A stretch of 64,000 nt of DNA. It comes from Mycobacterium sp. SVM_VP21. Its GTDB lineage: Bacteria > Actinomycetota > Actinomycetes > Mycobacteriales > Mycobacteriaceae. Of this stretch, positions 1-8,343 are shown piece by piece. The stretch lies in NCBI GenBank assembly GCA_024758765.1, contig CP101406.1, positions 4,712,001 to 4,776,000 of the forward strand, written 5' to 3'. The notes below the pieces were generated by a model that saw only the letters and a program-made list of their open reading frames with translations, did not search any database and was not told the DNA's origin. How positions within the stretch are numbered: the stretch's first letter is position 1; every line of letters starts with the position of its first letter. A program made the translations under genes and the position numbers.

Positions 1-379
1 GGCCGCCGGGCTGCAGGGCCCGCTGGAGCCCGCCACCCTCGGCGGTGAGCCGGTCGATCACTCCGCCCGGTCCGGTCAGTTGGTCGACCAGGCCGCCCGG
101 CGCCAGCAGCCGATCGGCCGGCCCGCCCGGCGCCAGCGCACGCCCCAGCGGCGCGTCGTCGTCCATCAACTTGGCCAGCCGGTTGGCCCGGGCGATGGTG
201 TCATCCAGGCCCAGCATGTGGGCCATCGAGCTGTTTGCGCCCTGCTTTCCGGCATCGCCCAGGGCCTGGCGAGCCAGTCCCAGCGCTGTCGTGGCGACGC
301 CGAGACTGGCGTCGGCGATCGACAGACCGATGCGCGCCGGGGCGGTGGACACGGCAATCAGCTGTTTGACCAGGCTCAC
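1..379 (-). CDS. conserved mycobacterial hypothetical protein (Rv0756c-like), 3' end cut by window
   Basis: The minus strand reads openly from a GTG at 379-377 to the window edge (126 codons, no stop), beginning VSLVKQLIAV. The N-terminal half is Ala/Gly-rich and helical-looking. The second half has short Gly-Pro-rich repeats of the form LAPGG and LTGPGG alternating with DRL/DQL. It lies upstream of and divergent from phoP, which is where M. tuberculosis carries Rv0756c, and the sequence fits my recollection of that protein. No enzymatic motif is visible and the function is unknown. The carboxyl end is missing because the window starts inside the gene. The start is inferred from divergence and the lack of an earlier in-frame ATG. 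Confidence 0.7.
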   Translation of the reverse strand, partial: MSLVKQLIAVSTAPARIGLSIADASLGVATTALGLARQALGDAGKQGANSSMAHMLGLDDTIARANRLAKLMDDDAPLGRALAPGGPADRLLAPGGLVDQLTGPGGVIDRLTAEGGGLQRALQPGG

Positions 380-424
380 CAGGTCAGTCTAGGGGGCATT
401 GGGAGCAGCTATCAGCTAGTTTGA

Positions 425-452
425 TTGACAACAAACGTACAGCCAATATCCA
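425..452 (+). promoter_or_regulatory. putative sigma-A-type promoter of phoP
   Basis: A consensus TTGACA at 425-430 is followed after 16 bases by TATCCA at 447-452, about 36 bases before the chosen phoP ATG. It lies in the relatively AT-rich 110-base divergent region between phoP and the minus-strand gene at the window start. A short direct repeat CAGCTA-T-CAGCTA lies just upstream (about 405-417). I did not see a clear PhoP-type direct repeat (TCACAGC-N4-TCACAGC). The promoter is inferred from sequence only. Confidence 0.4.
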
Positions 453-487
453 GGTCATTTTCACCGGACCGCGAGGGAATTGACGCT

Positions 488-1207
488 ATGGGAGCAACAG
501 CCGCGCAAGACGCCGCACCGGAGGCCCGAGTTCTCGTCGTTGATGACGAGACGAACATTGTGGAACTGCTGGCGGTCAGTCTCAAATTCCAGGGCTTCGA
601 GGTCTACACCGCCTCCAGTGGACCGGCGGCGCTGGACCGCGCGCGTGAGGTCCGCCCTGACGCGGTGATTCTCGACGTGATGATGCCGGGCATGGATGGC
701 TTCGGGGTGCTGCGCCGGCTGCGCGCCGACGGCATCGACGCGCCCGCGCTGTTCTTGACCGCGCGCGACTCACTGCAGGACAAGATCACCGGGCTGACCC
801 TCGGTGGCGACGACTACGTGACCAAGCCGTTCAGCTTGGAGGAGGTGGTGGCGCGGCTGCGGGTCATCCTGCGCCGGGCGGGTAAGGGCGCCCAGGAGCC
901 GCGCAACTCCCGGCTGACGTTCGCCGACATCGAACTCGATGAGGACACCCACGAAGTGTGGAAGTCCGGCCAGCCGGTGTCGTTGTCGCCCACCGAGTTC
1001 ACGCTGTTGCGGTACTTCGTGATCAATGCCGGCACGGTGCTGAGCAAGCCGAAGATTCTGGACCACGTCTGGCGCTATGACTTCGGTGGCGACGTCAACG
1101 TGGTGGAGTCTTATGTCTCCTACCTACGGCGCAAGATCGACACCGGCGAAAAGCGCCTGTTGCACACGCTGCGTGGGGTCGGCTATGTGCTGCGCGAGCC
1201 GCGATGA
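488..1207 (+). CDS. phoP: response regulator PhoP (OmpR family)
   Basis: DNA-binding response regulator of the PhoPR two-component system. In mycobacteria it controls complex lipid synthesis, acid adaptation and secretion genes. The 239-residue product has a receiver domain with an acidic pair at D19/D20, phospho-acceptor D63 in LDVMMPG, T91 and K113. A winged-helix effector domain follows, ending in GVGYVLREPR. The match to remembered M. tuberculosis PhoP is close to identity over the receiver and DNA-binding domains. I chose ATG 488 because GAGGGAA lies about 10 bases upstream and because this length suits the family. An in-frame start at 425 would add 21 unconserved residues. phoR follows after 63 bases, so the two are probably co-transcribed. 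Confidence 0.95.
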   Translation: MGATAAQDAAPEARVLVVDDETNIVELLAVSLKFQGFEVYTASSGPAALDRAREVRPDAVILDVMMPGMDGFGVLRRLRADGIDAPALFLTARDSLQDKITGLTLGGDDYVTKPFSLEEVVARLRVILRRAGKGAQEPRNSRLTFADIELDEDTHEVWKSGQPVSLSPTEFTLLRYFVINAGTVLSKPKILDHVWRYDFGGDVNVVESYVSYLRRKIDTGEKRLLHTLRGVGYVLREPR

Positions 1208-1270
1208 ACGCGAGGTGCGACGAACGACTGTGGCCGGTGAAGGCCGGGAACGGGTTATAGGTCGAAAGAT

Positions 1271-2734
1271 ATGGGGACGGTCAAACCCCTTCGGGACATC
1301 TTGCCGCTGAAAGTCAGTTTGGTGGCTGCCACTCTGGCCATGGTGGCCGTCGGGCTGCTGGCGCAGGGGTACGCCGTCAACACGATCCTGCGGCATCGCC
1401 TGATCAGCAGGATCGACGCCACGCTCATCGACGCCGCCCACGGCTGGGCCGTGGAACAGCGCGGGCGGCTGCCGTCGAGGGAGGGTGAGGACCCCAGTCC
1501 CGGCCGGCCGCCGACGAGCTTCTACGTCCGCGACGTAGACCCCGACGGCAGCATCTGGACCGTCGTCAATGACCAGAACGCCGAGCCGTTGCTGCCGCCG
1601 GACAACGATGTGGGATCGGTGCCGATCACGATCGGCTCCGTCGACGGGTCGGGCGTGCAGTGGCGGGCGTTGTCGGTGCACGGCGAGAACGGCAGGCTGA
1701 TCACCGTCGCCCGGGATCTGTCCGATCCCCGGGCCACGCTGCGCTACCTGGCCTGGTCGCGGGTTGCGATCGACGTCGCGGTGCTGCTGGTGTTGGGCGC
1801 CGCCGGTTATCTGGTGGTCAACCGCAGCTTGCGGCCGCTCGCTGAGGTCGAACGGACCGCGGCGGCGATCGCTGCCGGTCAGTTGGACAGTCGTGTGCCC
1901 GAACGTGATCCGCGTACCGAAGTCGGACGCCTCACGTTGGCACTCAACGGCATGCTGGCGCAGATCCAGGAGGCCGTGGCCTCCTCAGCGGACTCGGCGG
2001 AAAGCGCGCGCGTCTCCGAGGAACGGATGCGGCGGTTCATCACCGATGCCAGCCACGAACTGCGCACCCCGCTGACCACGATTCGCGGCTTCGCCGAGCT
2101 GTACCGGCAGGGCGCGGCGCGCGATGTGGAACTGCTGATGTCGCGCATCGAAAGCGAAGCCCGCCGGATGGGACTGCTCGTCGAGGACCTGCTGTTGCTG
2201 GCCAGAACCGATGCTCAGCGTCCGCTGGAGCGCCATTGGGTCGACCTGTTGGTGTTGGCCACCGACGCGGTGCACGATGCCCGGGCCACCGCACCGAATC
2301 GCGCCGTTGAACTCGAGGTCTTCGACGGCCCCGGAACCCCCGAAGTGCTCGGCGACGAAGCGCGGCTGCGGCAGGTGCTGAGCAACCTGGTCTCCAACGC
2401 GCTGCAGCACACCCCGGACGGGACCGCGATCACCGTGCGGGTCGGCACCGAGGGCGATGACGCCATCCTCGAGGTCGTCGACCAGGGGCCTGGGATGAGC
2501 GAGCAGGATGTGGAGCGGGTCTTCGAACGGTTCTTCCGGACCGACTCATCGCGGGCGCGGGCCAGCGGCGGCACCGGGTTGGGGCTGTCGATCGTCGACT
2601 CGCTGACCCGAGCGCACCACGGCTCGGTGACCGTCAGCTCGCCGCCGGGGCAGGGCTGCACCTTCCGGGTCTCGCTGCCGCGTCTTGCCGACACCTCGGC
2701 CCGCGCGGCCGAGTTACCCGCCGAGATCGTCTGA
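1271..2734 (+). CDS. phoR: sensor histidine kinase PhoR
   Basis: Membrane sensor kinase partner of PhoP, 487 residues. Two transmembrane segments (about 14-36 and 161-184) flank an extracytoplasmic sensor domain. A HAMP-like linker (about 185-240) precedes the dimerisation and phospho-acceptor motif ASHELRTPL with H262. Then come the N box (NLVSNALQHTP), the G1 box (DQGPGMS) and the G2 box (GGTGLGLSI) of the HATPase domain. The kinase core is strongly conserved with M. tuberculosis PhoR, while the periplasmic loop diverges, as expected for a sensor region. GAAAG lies just before the ATG. The gene converges on the HIT gene with a gap of only three bases. Confidence 0.95.
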   Translation: MGTVKPLRDILPLKVSLVAATLAMVAVGLLAQGYAVNTILRHRLISRIDATLIDAAHGWAVEQRGRLPSREGEDPSPGRPPTSFYVRDVDPDGSIWTVVNDQNAEPLLPPDNDVGSVPITIGSVDGSGVQWRALSVHGENGRLITVARDLSDPRATLRYLAWSRVAIDVAVLLVLGAAGYLVVNRSLRPLAEVERTAAAIAAGQLDSRVPERDPRTEVGRLTLALNGMLAQIQEAVASSADSAESARVSEERMRRFITDASHELRTPLTTIRGFAELYRQGAARDVELLMSRIESEARRMGLLVEDLLLLARTDAQRPLERHWVDLLVLATDAVHDARATAPNRAVELEVFDGPGTPEVLGDEARLRQVLSNLVSNALQHTPDGTAITVRVGTEGDDAILEVVDQGPGMSEQDVERVFERFFRTDSSRARASGGTGLGLSIVDSLTRAHHGSVTVSSPPGQGCTFRVSLPRLADTSARAAELPAEIV

Positions 2735-2737
2735 GTC

Positions 2738-3142
2738 TCAGCCCAGTTCGGCCAGTGCGGCCTTGATCTTGGCCTGCGCATCGTCGAGCGATTCTGCTGA
2801 CGGATTGCGATCCACCCCGGTGAAACCGAAGTCGGACAGGCTGCGGGTCGGAAAGACGTGGACATGCAGGTGAGGAACTTCCAGGCCCGCGATGATCATG
2901 CCGGCCCGCTCGGTGTCGAACGCTCGGCACACCGCTTTGCCGATCTTCTGGGCCACCGCCATCACCTGGCCGAAGGCGGCGCCGTCAATGTCCTGCCACC
3001 CGTCGAGCTCGGCGCGGGGCACCACCAGCGTGTGGCCTTGGGTCATCGGCTCGATGGTCAAGAAGGCGACGACGTCGTCGTCCTCGTAGACGAATCGGCC
3101 CGGCAGCTCCCGGTTGATGATTTTGGTGAACACGGTGGTCAT
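2738..3142 (-). CDS. HIT-family nucleotide-binding hydrolase (Rv0759c-like)
   Basis: Small histidine-triad protein of 134 residues, expected to be a cytosolic nucleoside phosphoramidase or dinucleotide hydrolase of the HINT/Fhit superfamily. The diagnostic HxHxHxx motif is present as HLHVHVF (H91, H93, H95), and the N-terminal IINRELPG...[16 protein letters not shown] segments fit the fold. The open frame extends upstream to 3232, but those 30 residues look non-coding. The ATG at 3142 gives the usual length and the conserved MTTVFTKII start. It converges with phoR. The substrate is unknown. Confidence 0.88.
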   Translation of the reverse strand: MTTVFTKIINRELPGRFVYEDDDVVAFLTIEPMTQGHTLVVPRAELDGWQDIDGAAFGQVMAVAQKIGKAVCRAFDTERAGMIIAGLEVPHLHVHVFPTRSLSDFGFTGVDRNPSAESLDDAQAKIKAALAELG

Positions 3143-3253
3143 GGGATCAGCATATGCGCCGACTGCCAGATTAAACGGCCGCTGCTGCGTATTATCGAGG
3201 ACGAGCTGATACCTATCGCGCGGGCTTGCCACGCTAGAGGCGGAGGAGATGAG

Positions 3254-3784
3254 ATGTCATCTGTCGCAACCTTTCTCAGCAGTCCTAAGGCAGTGGGAAC
3301 CTGGAATCTGGATCCGGAGCAATCAAGCATCCGCTTCGAGAACGGAACCATGTGGGGCGCGCTGAAGGTCCGGGGCGCGTTTACCGAATTCAGCGGCAGC
3401 GGCGAGATCAAGGACGACAAAACGGTGACGGGCAGGGTTGATATCAAGGCCGCCTCGATCAACACCGGATTGGGCACCCGTGACCACGACCTGCGCCGAT
3501 CAAACTTCTTCAACACCGACCATTACCCCGACATCACCGTCGTGGTCGCCGGTGGAGAGCCCGCCGGCGGCGACGTCGCTCGGCTGGACGCCGAGCTGAC
3601 TGTCAAGGGCATCACCGGACCGTTGCCGTTGAAAGTCGAGGTGACCCCGCTCGAAGACGGCGGGGTACGGCTGACCACCGAGGCGACCGTCACCCGCAAG
3701 CAGTTCGCGGTGGAAGGCAACTTCCTGGGCATGGTCGGCAACCGGACCAGGCTCAAGGTCAGCCTGGTCTTTCGGCCGGCCTAA
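3254..3784 (+). CDS. YceI-family protein (lipocalin-like, polyisoprenoid binding)
   Basis: 176-residue YceI-like protein, a beta-barrel family that binds isoprenoid-type lipids (shown for TT1927b/YceI). Family features are [14 protein letters not shown] near the start, then [13 protein letters not shown], the [19 protein letters not shown] segment and the closing beta strands with [12 protein letters not shown]. No signal peptide is seen, so it is probably cytosolic, as in many actinobacterial members. The ATG at 3254 follows a strong GGAGGAG (3242-3248). An in-frame extension to 2858 is antisense to the HIT gene and rejected. As I recall, M. tuberculosis has Rv0760c (minus strand) at this place, so this gene looks like a lineage-specific replacement. 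Confidence 0.88.
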   Translation: MSSVATFLSSPKAVGTWNLDPEQSSIRFENGTMWGALKVRGAFTEFSGSGEIKDDKTVTGRVDIKAASINTGLGTRDHDLRRSNFFNTDHYPDITVVVAGGEPAGGDVARLDAELTVKGITGPLPLKVEVTPLEDGGVRLTTEATVTRKQFAVEGNFLGMVGNRTRLKVSLVFRPA

Positions 3785-3791
3785 TTCCTCT

Positions 3792-3852
3792 GTTGACTCT
3801 GCGCCTACCAGGCAAAAGTGCGAGTAGGTTGCCTGGTCAGCGCAGAGTCAAC
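3792..3852. terminator. long nested hairpin between convergent YceI and adhB genes
   Basis: A perfect 12-base inverted repeat (GTTGACTCTGCG at 3792-3803, CGCAGAGTCAAC at 3841-3852) encloses a second 9-base inverted repeat (ACCAGGCAA at 3807-3815, TTGCCTGGT at 3829-3837). The stem spans 61 bases and fills the gap between two convergent stop codons, so a bidirectional transcription terminator is the natural reading. There is no U-tract, which is common in mycobacteria. Confidence 0.7.
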
Positions 3853-3859
3853 CGATGAC

Positions 3860-4987
3860 TTACCGGTCCGCGTCGGTGTAGCGGATGATGCCGCGAATGT
3901 TCTTGCCGTCCAGCATGTCCTGGTAGCCCTCGTTGATCTGCTCCAGCTTGTACTGGCGGGTCACCATGTCATCGAGGTTCAGCTTGCCGACCTTGTACAT
4001 CGACAGCAGCTGCGGGATGTCGTACTGCGGGTTTCCGCCGCCGAAGATGGTGCCCTGCAGGTTCTTCTGCAGCAGCGTCAGCATCGCCAGGTTGAGCGTG
4101 ACCTGGTTGTCGAGCATGGATCCCATCGCGGTGAGCACGCAGGTGCCGCCCTTGGCGGTCAAGACCATGTAGTTGTCGACGTCTGCGCCGTGCACCTCGC
4201 CGACCGTGACGATCACCTTGCGGGCCATCAGGCCGGCGGTGACCTCCATCATGCCGCCCATCGCGGCGAAGATGTCGGGGTAGACGTGGGTGGCGCCGAA
4301 CTTCAGCGCCTGGTCGCGCTTCCAGTCCACCGGGTCGATGACGAAGATGTTGCGGGCACCGGCGTTGACCGCGCCCTGCAGTGCGGACATACCGACCCCG
4401 CCGACACCGACGATCGCGACGTCCTCGCCCGGGCGGATGTCGGCGCTGCGGACAGCCGACCCGTAGCCGGTGGTGACACCGCAGCCGACCAGGCAGGCCA
4501 CCTCGAACGGAATCGACGGGTCGATCTTGACCACCGAGGATTTGTGCACCACCATCCACGGCGAGAAGGTGCCGAGCAGTGTCATCGGGTAGACGCCCTG
4601 GCCGCGCGCGGTGACGCGGAAGGTGCCGTCGCTGACGGCCACGCCGTTGAGCAGTCCAGCGCCCAGGTCGCACAGGTTGCGCAGTCCGGACTGACAGGTC
4701 GGACAGCTGCCGCAGGACGGGATGAAGGACAGCACGACGTGGTCGCCGGGGGCGATGTCTTCCACTCCGGGCCCGACCTCGGTGACGATGCCGGCGCCCT
4801 CGTGCCCGCCGAGCACCGGGAAGCCGGCCATGGGGATGCTGCCGGTCATCAGGTGGTGGTCGGAGTGGCACATGCCGGCCGCCTCCATCTGAATCTTGAC
4901 CTCGTCTTTCTGGGGCTCACCGATCTCGATCTCTTCGACCGACCACGGCTTGTTGAACTCCCAGAGCAACGCACCCTTTGTCTTCAC
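3860..4987 (-). CDS. adhB: zinc-type alcohol dehydrogenase AdhB (NAD/mycothiol-type MDR, Rv0761c-like)
   Basis: 375-residue medium-chain dehydrogenase. Visible features are catalytic zinc ligands C40 (GMCHSDHH) and H62-E63 (GGHEGAG), a structural-zinc cysteine cluster around residues 92-106 (SCGSCPTC...LC), and the Rossmann motif GVGGVG near residue 200. Over its whole length it resembles remembered M. tuberculosis AdhB. The substrate is not established. The family includes formaldehyde/mycothiol and alcohol dehydrogenases, and position next to P450s suggests oxidation of an alcohol made by hydroxylation. It is the last gene of the long minus-strand run, 144 bases after the CYP125-like gene, so it may also have its own promoter. 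Confidence 0.88.
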   Translation of the reverse strand: MKTKGALLWEFNKPWSVEEIEIGEPQKDEVKIQMEAAGMCHSDHHLMTGSIPMAGFPVLGGHEGAGIVTEVGPGVEDIAPGDHVVLSFIPSCGSCPTCQSGLRNLCDLGAGLLNGVAVSDGTFRVTARGQGVYPMTLLGTFSPWMVVHKSSVVKIDPSIPFEVACLVGCGVTTGYGSAVRSADIRPGEDVAIVGVGGVGMSALQGAVNAGARNIFVIDPVDWKRDQALKFGATHVYPDIFAAMGGMMEVTAGLMARKVIVTVGEVHGADVDNYMVLTAKGGTCVLTAMGSMLDNQVTLNLAMLTLLQKNLQGTIFGGGNPQYDIPQLLSMYKVGKLNLDDMVTRQYKLEQINEGYQDMLDGKNIRGIIRYTDADR

Positions 4988-5131
4988 CGCGAACCTGCTT
5001 TCCTTTTGAATTTCTCGGACGTCCGGCAGTCCCCTGCTCGGAGCCTATAACCGACTACCGGGCCGCGGGAAGGTTCGTTCGAACCCCTTGGAACCCCTGG
5101 GACCGCACCGCCGGGCCGCGCTGCTGACGGC

Positions 5132-6382
5132 CTAGCCGTGGTAGGCGACCTGTAGATCTTTGACGCCATTGATCCAGCCGGAACGCAGTCGGCGGGGCTT
5201 CGCCATTCTCGTGATATCTGGGAGCTGGTTGGCGATTTCGTCGAAGATCAGCCGGATCTCCATCCGGGCCAAGTTGGCACCGATGCAGTAGTGGGTGCCT
5301 TGCCCGCCGAACGCCAAGTGCGGGTTCGGGTCGCGCAGGATGTCGAAGCTGAACGGCCGGTCGAAGACCTCTTCGTCGTAGTTGGCTGAGCTGTAGAACA
5401 ACCCGACCCGCTGTCCTTTGCTGATGGCCACTCCACCCAGTTCGGTGTCGACTTTGGCGGTGCGCTGGAAGCAGTGCACCGGGGTTGCCCAGCGCACGAT
5501 CTCGTCGACGGCGGTCTCGGGCCGCTGCCGCTTGTAGAGCTCCCACTGATCGGGGTGTTCGGCGAACGCGTTGATGCCGTGCGTCATGGCGTTGCGGGTG
5601 GTCTCGTTGCCCGCCACCGCCAGCAGGATGACGAAGAACGCGAATTCGGTCTCGCCGAGTGATTCACCGTCGATGTCGGCCTGGACCAGCCGGGTGACGA
5701 TGTCGTCGGCCGGACAGCGCCGTCGCTCCTCGGCCATCGTGTAGGCGTAGCCCATCAACTCAGCGTTTGCCATCGCCGGATCGGAGTCGAAATCCGGGTC
5801 ATCGGTGTTCATGATCGAGTTGGTCCAGTGAAACAGCTTTTCCCGATCGGCCTCGGGAACCCCGAGCAGATCGGCGATCGCCAACAGCGGCAGCCGCATC
5901 GCGATGTCGTCGACGAAATTGCCGCTGTCCTTCTCGGCCGCCGCGGCGACGATTTCGCGGGCCGACTGGGCCAGCGTCTCCTCCAGCGCAGCCACGGAGC
6001 GGGGCGTGAACAGTCGCGACACCAGCTTGCGCAGCCGGGTGTGCTCGGGCGGGTCGTGGTTGATCAACAGCGCCTTGGTCAGATCCAGCTGGTCGGCGGT
6101 GATGCCGTCGGGCAACCGCATGACCGCGCCCTTGGCGTTGGTTGACCACACGTCGTTGTCGCGCGAGATCTCTTTGATGTGTTGGTGTTTGCTGATAACC
6201 CAGTAGCCGCCGTCATCGAAGATGTTGCTGTGCGACGGCTGTTCGTTCCACCAGATCGGCGCGGTCTTGCGCAGCTCGGCGAACTGGGTGATCGGCATGC
6301 CGTGGAGCAGGACATCCGGGTCGGTGAAATCGAAACCCGAACCGAACGGACAAGCTGATTGCGTTGATGTCAAGACGAACAC
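5132..6382 (-). CDS. cytochrome P450, CYP125-like (steroid/sterol side-chain type)
   Basis: 416-residue P450. Hallmarks are the I-helix AGNETT (257-262), K-helix ExxR (E294-R297) and heme-ligand loop FGGQGTHYCIG with C366. Long stretches (GFDFTDPD, AELRKTAPIWWN, EHPDQWELYK, RPETAVDEIVRWATP) match my memory of CYP125A1, the cholesterol 26-hydroxylase. This gene lies in the cyp51 locus rather than the igr/kstR cholesterol locus, so I infer a CYP125 paralogue. The start is a GTG preceded by AAAGG. Electrons could come from the ferredoxin encoded in the same run. I recall no equivalent at this place in M. tuberculosis. Confidence 0.85.
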   Translation of the reverse strand: MFVLTSTQSACPFGSGFDFTDPDVLLHGMPITQFAELRKTAPIWWNEQPSHSNIFDDGGYWVISKHQHIKEISRDNDVWSTNAKGAVMRLPDGITADQLDLTKALLINHDPPEHTRLRKLVSRLFTPRSVAALEETLAQSAREIVAAAAEKDSGNFVDDIAMRLPLLAIADLLGVPEADREKLFHWTNSIMNTDDPDFDSDPAMANAELMGYAYTMAEERRRCPADDIVTRLVQADIDGESLGETEFAFFVILLAVAGNETTRNAMTHGINAFAEHPDQWELYKRQRPETAVDEIVRWATPVHCFQRTAKVDTELGGVAISKGQRVGLFYSSANYDEEVFDRPFSFDILRDPNPHLAFGGQGTHYCIGANLARMEIRLIFDEIANQLPDITRMAKPRRLRSGWINGVKDLQVAYHG

Positions 6383-6450
6383 CTTTGGTTGTCACTGGAG
6401 CATGGACCTCGCTCGGGCATACACATGATGGCTAGGTGTATGACCGGGTG

Positions 6451-7197
6451 TCAACCATTTTTGTGCGGAACATCGGTGACCAGACCGCCGTCCATGACGA
6501 ACTCCGAGCCTGTGGCGTAGGAAGACTCGTCACTGGCTAGGAACAGCACGAAGGTGGCGACTTCGTCGGAGGTGCCGGGCCTCCCCAGCGGGATCGTCAC
6601 CATGTCCTCGGGCAGATGCTCGGTCATCGGGGTGCGGATGAAACCGGGGTGCAGCGAGTTGACCCGAATGTTGTGGCGCGCCAGTTCGAGAGCGGCGGAT
6701 TTGGTCAGTCCGCGCACCGCCCATTTCGAGGCCACATAGGGGTGCACAAAGGCTGCCCCGCGCAGACCCTCGATCGAGGACACGTTGATGATCGATCCGC
6801 CGCCGGCGGCGATCATCGAATCGATGGACGCGCGCATGCCCAGGAACGTGCCGTTGAGATTCACGTCAATGACGTTGTGCCACTGGTCCAGATCGAACTT
6901 GCGCAACGGCCCCAGCGCGACGGTCCCGGCGTTGTTGACCAACACGTTCAGCTTCCCGAACGTCTCGACCGCGACGCTCACCGCGGCGGCCCACTGCTCC
7001 GGGTCCCGGACGTCGAGATGCACATACCGCGCGGCGTCACCCAGCTCCGCCGCGAGCGCCGCGCCCTCTTCGTCCAGCACGTCGCCGATGACCACTTTGG
7101 CGCCCTCGCCGATCAGCATCCGGGCATCGGCCGCGCCCATGCCGCGTGCACCCCCGCTGATCAGGGCTACCTTGCCGTCTACACGTCCCATGTGCAT
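6451..7197 (-). CDS. short-chain dehydrogenase, FabG3/20-beta-hydroxysteroid dehydrogenase-like
   Basis: 248-residue classical SDR. It has the cofactor motif GGARGMG near residue 16, NNAG near 88, catalytic S in INVSS, and YxxxK in YVASK. The segments SSIEGLRG, RVNSLHPGFIRTPM and LASDESSYATGSEFVMDGG closely resemble M. tuberculosis FabG3 (Rv2002), a 3-alpha/20-beta hydroxysteroid dehydrogenase, so an NADH-dependent ketosteroid or other lipid substrate is likely. A Met two residues in (7191) is an alternative start. It lies 38 bases downstream of the DapB-fold gene and 68 upstream of the CYP125-like gene in the same direction. Confidence 0.85.
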   Translation of the reverse strand: MHMGRVDGKVALISGGARGMGAADARMLIGEGAKVVIGDVLDEEGAALAAELGDAARYVHLDVRDPEQWAAAVSVAVETFGKLNVLVNNAGTVALGPLRKFDLDQWHNVIDVNLNGTFLGMRASIDSMIAAGGGSIINVSSIEGLRGAAFVHPYVASKWAVRGLTKSAALELARHNIRVNSLHPGFIRTPMTEHLPEDMVTIPLGRPGTSDEVATFVLFLASDESSYATGSEFVMDGGLVTDVPHKNG

Positions 7198-7235
7198 TCC
7201 GCCTTTCAGTCCGGTGGTGGGTTGTCTTCGGTGTC

Positions 7236-8318
7236 TCAGTCGGTGGTTGTCGCGATGACGGCGGGTGCGCCGACCAACGGCAGGTCGAGGGTGGTGACGA
7301 TTCCGGCCGGTGCCGCGACGACGGCGGGAATCGCGTTGACCACCCGGCCAACACCGACGGCGATCGCGGCGTAGTTGTGATCGCCGTGCCGGCTGGTCGG
7401 GCAGATATCGACGGAGTAGGACGGTTCGCCGGTGATCTCCACCCGATAGGAGCCGCCCGGCTGTGCCGGCTGCGCCCAGTCTGGTCGCAGGTCGCTGCGC
7501 AGCCGGGTGACGTGCTCGACCACAATCAGGGGCTTGCCGTCGACGATGCCGTTGATCTCGAATTTGAGTGCGGCGACACCGCCTTTGGGGATATGGCCGG
7601 CGGCGATGTCGAAGGCTTCCGGGGCGGGTTCGCGCTCCGATGAGTCGGTGATGGCGTCCAGGGTCACGCCCAGTCCGGCGGCTAACTCCCGGATTGTGGC
7701 GCCCCAGGCGATGCTCAAGATGCCGGGCTGCAGCAGCATCGGCACATTGTCGAGCGAATTGCCGAAGCCCATCACGTCGAACATGACCTCGGCGCCGTCA
7801 TAGGTCGCGTAGTCGGCGATCTCCAGGCAACGGATCTGCTCAATGCGTTGGCACGTGCTGGCGAACGCCAGCGGCACCATGTCGGTGACGAAACCGGGAT
7901 CGACACCGTTGACGTACACGCTCGAATTGCCTTGTCGGGCTGCATCCTCGATAGGCGCGATGAACTTATCCGGGATGACGCCCCAGGGGTATTGCAACAC
8001 CCCTGGGGCGGTTCCGATGACATTGATGCCGGCGGCCAGCAGCCGGCAGACGTCCTTGAGCGCGTCCGGCAGTCGGGTATCGCCCATCGCGCAGTAGACC
8101 GCGGCCTCGGGCTTGGCGCCGATGATCGCCTCGAAGTCGTCGGTGGCGGCGATACCGGTGTGGACGTCGAGACCGGCGAGCTCACCGGCGTCCTTGCCCA
8201 CTTTGGCTGCTGTCGAGACCCACACTCCGGTGAGCTCGTAGGCGGGATTGGTGATCAGCCCACGCAGGGCGATACTTCCGGCGTTGCCGGTCCCGATCAG
8301 GGCGACGCGTATGGCCAC
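7236..8318 (-). CDS. DapB-like NAD(P)-dependent oxidoreductase (dihydrodipicolinate-reductase N-domain family)
   Basis: 360-residue oxidoreductase with an N-terminal Rossmann motif (RVALIGTGNAGS, about 4-15). The following region, with YVNGVDPGFVTDMVPLAF, is typical of the mycobacterial group annotated as dihydrodipicolinate-reductase-like or amine-dehydrogenase-like, not of true DapB, which is about 245 residues. The reaction is unknown. A 2,4-diaminopentanoate-dehydrogenase-like or carbonyl-reducing role is possible. It sits 25 bases after the NTF2-like gene inside the P450 run, which suggests a shared lipid or steroid pathway, but that is inference. Confidence 0.75.
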   Translation of the reverse strand: MAIRVALIGTGNAGSIALRGLITNPAYELTGVWVSTAAKVGKDAGELAGLDVHTGIAATDDFEAIIGAKPEAAVYCAMGDTRLPDALKDVCRLLAAGINVIGTAPGVLQYPWGVIPDKFIAPIEDAARQGNSSVYVNGVDPGFVTDMVPLAFASTCQRIEQIRCLEIADYATYDGAEVMFDVMGFGNSLDNVPMLLQPGILSIAWGATIRELAAGLGVTLDAITDSSEREPAPEAFDIAAGHIPKGGVAALKFEINGIVDGKPLIVVEHVTRLRSDLRPDWAQPAQPGGSYRVEITGEPSYSVDICPTSRHGDHNYAAIAVGVGRVVNAIPAVVAAPAGIVTTLDLPLVGAPAVIATTTD

Positions 8319-8343
8319 GAGTTCTCCTGGAGTGAGTGGTGTT

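Noticed and set aside
5018..5027. Palindrome CGGACGTCCG upstream of adhB as a further site of the GGACAYGTGTCC type
   Set aside because: The arms are shorter and the spacing differs, so it is not the same motif; probably chance in GC-rich DNA.
3818..5050. 410-codon plus-strand open frame
   Set aside because: It is antisense to adhB, His/Val/Asp-rich as expected from the mirror of a GC-rich gene, and has no family resemblance.
5132..6382. Calling the CYP125-like gene cyp125 itself
   Set aside because: True cyp125 lies in the cholesterol catabolism cluster. The locus here is that of cyp51, and heme-loop and N-terminal differences suggest a paralogue.
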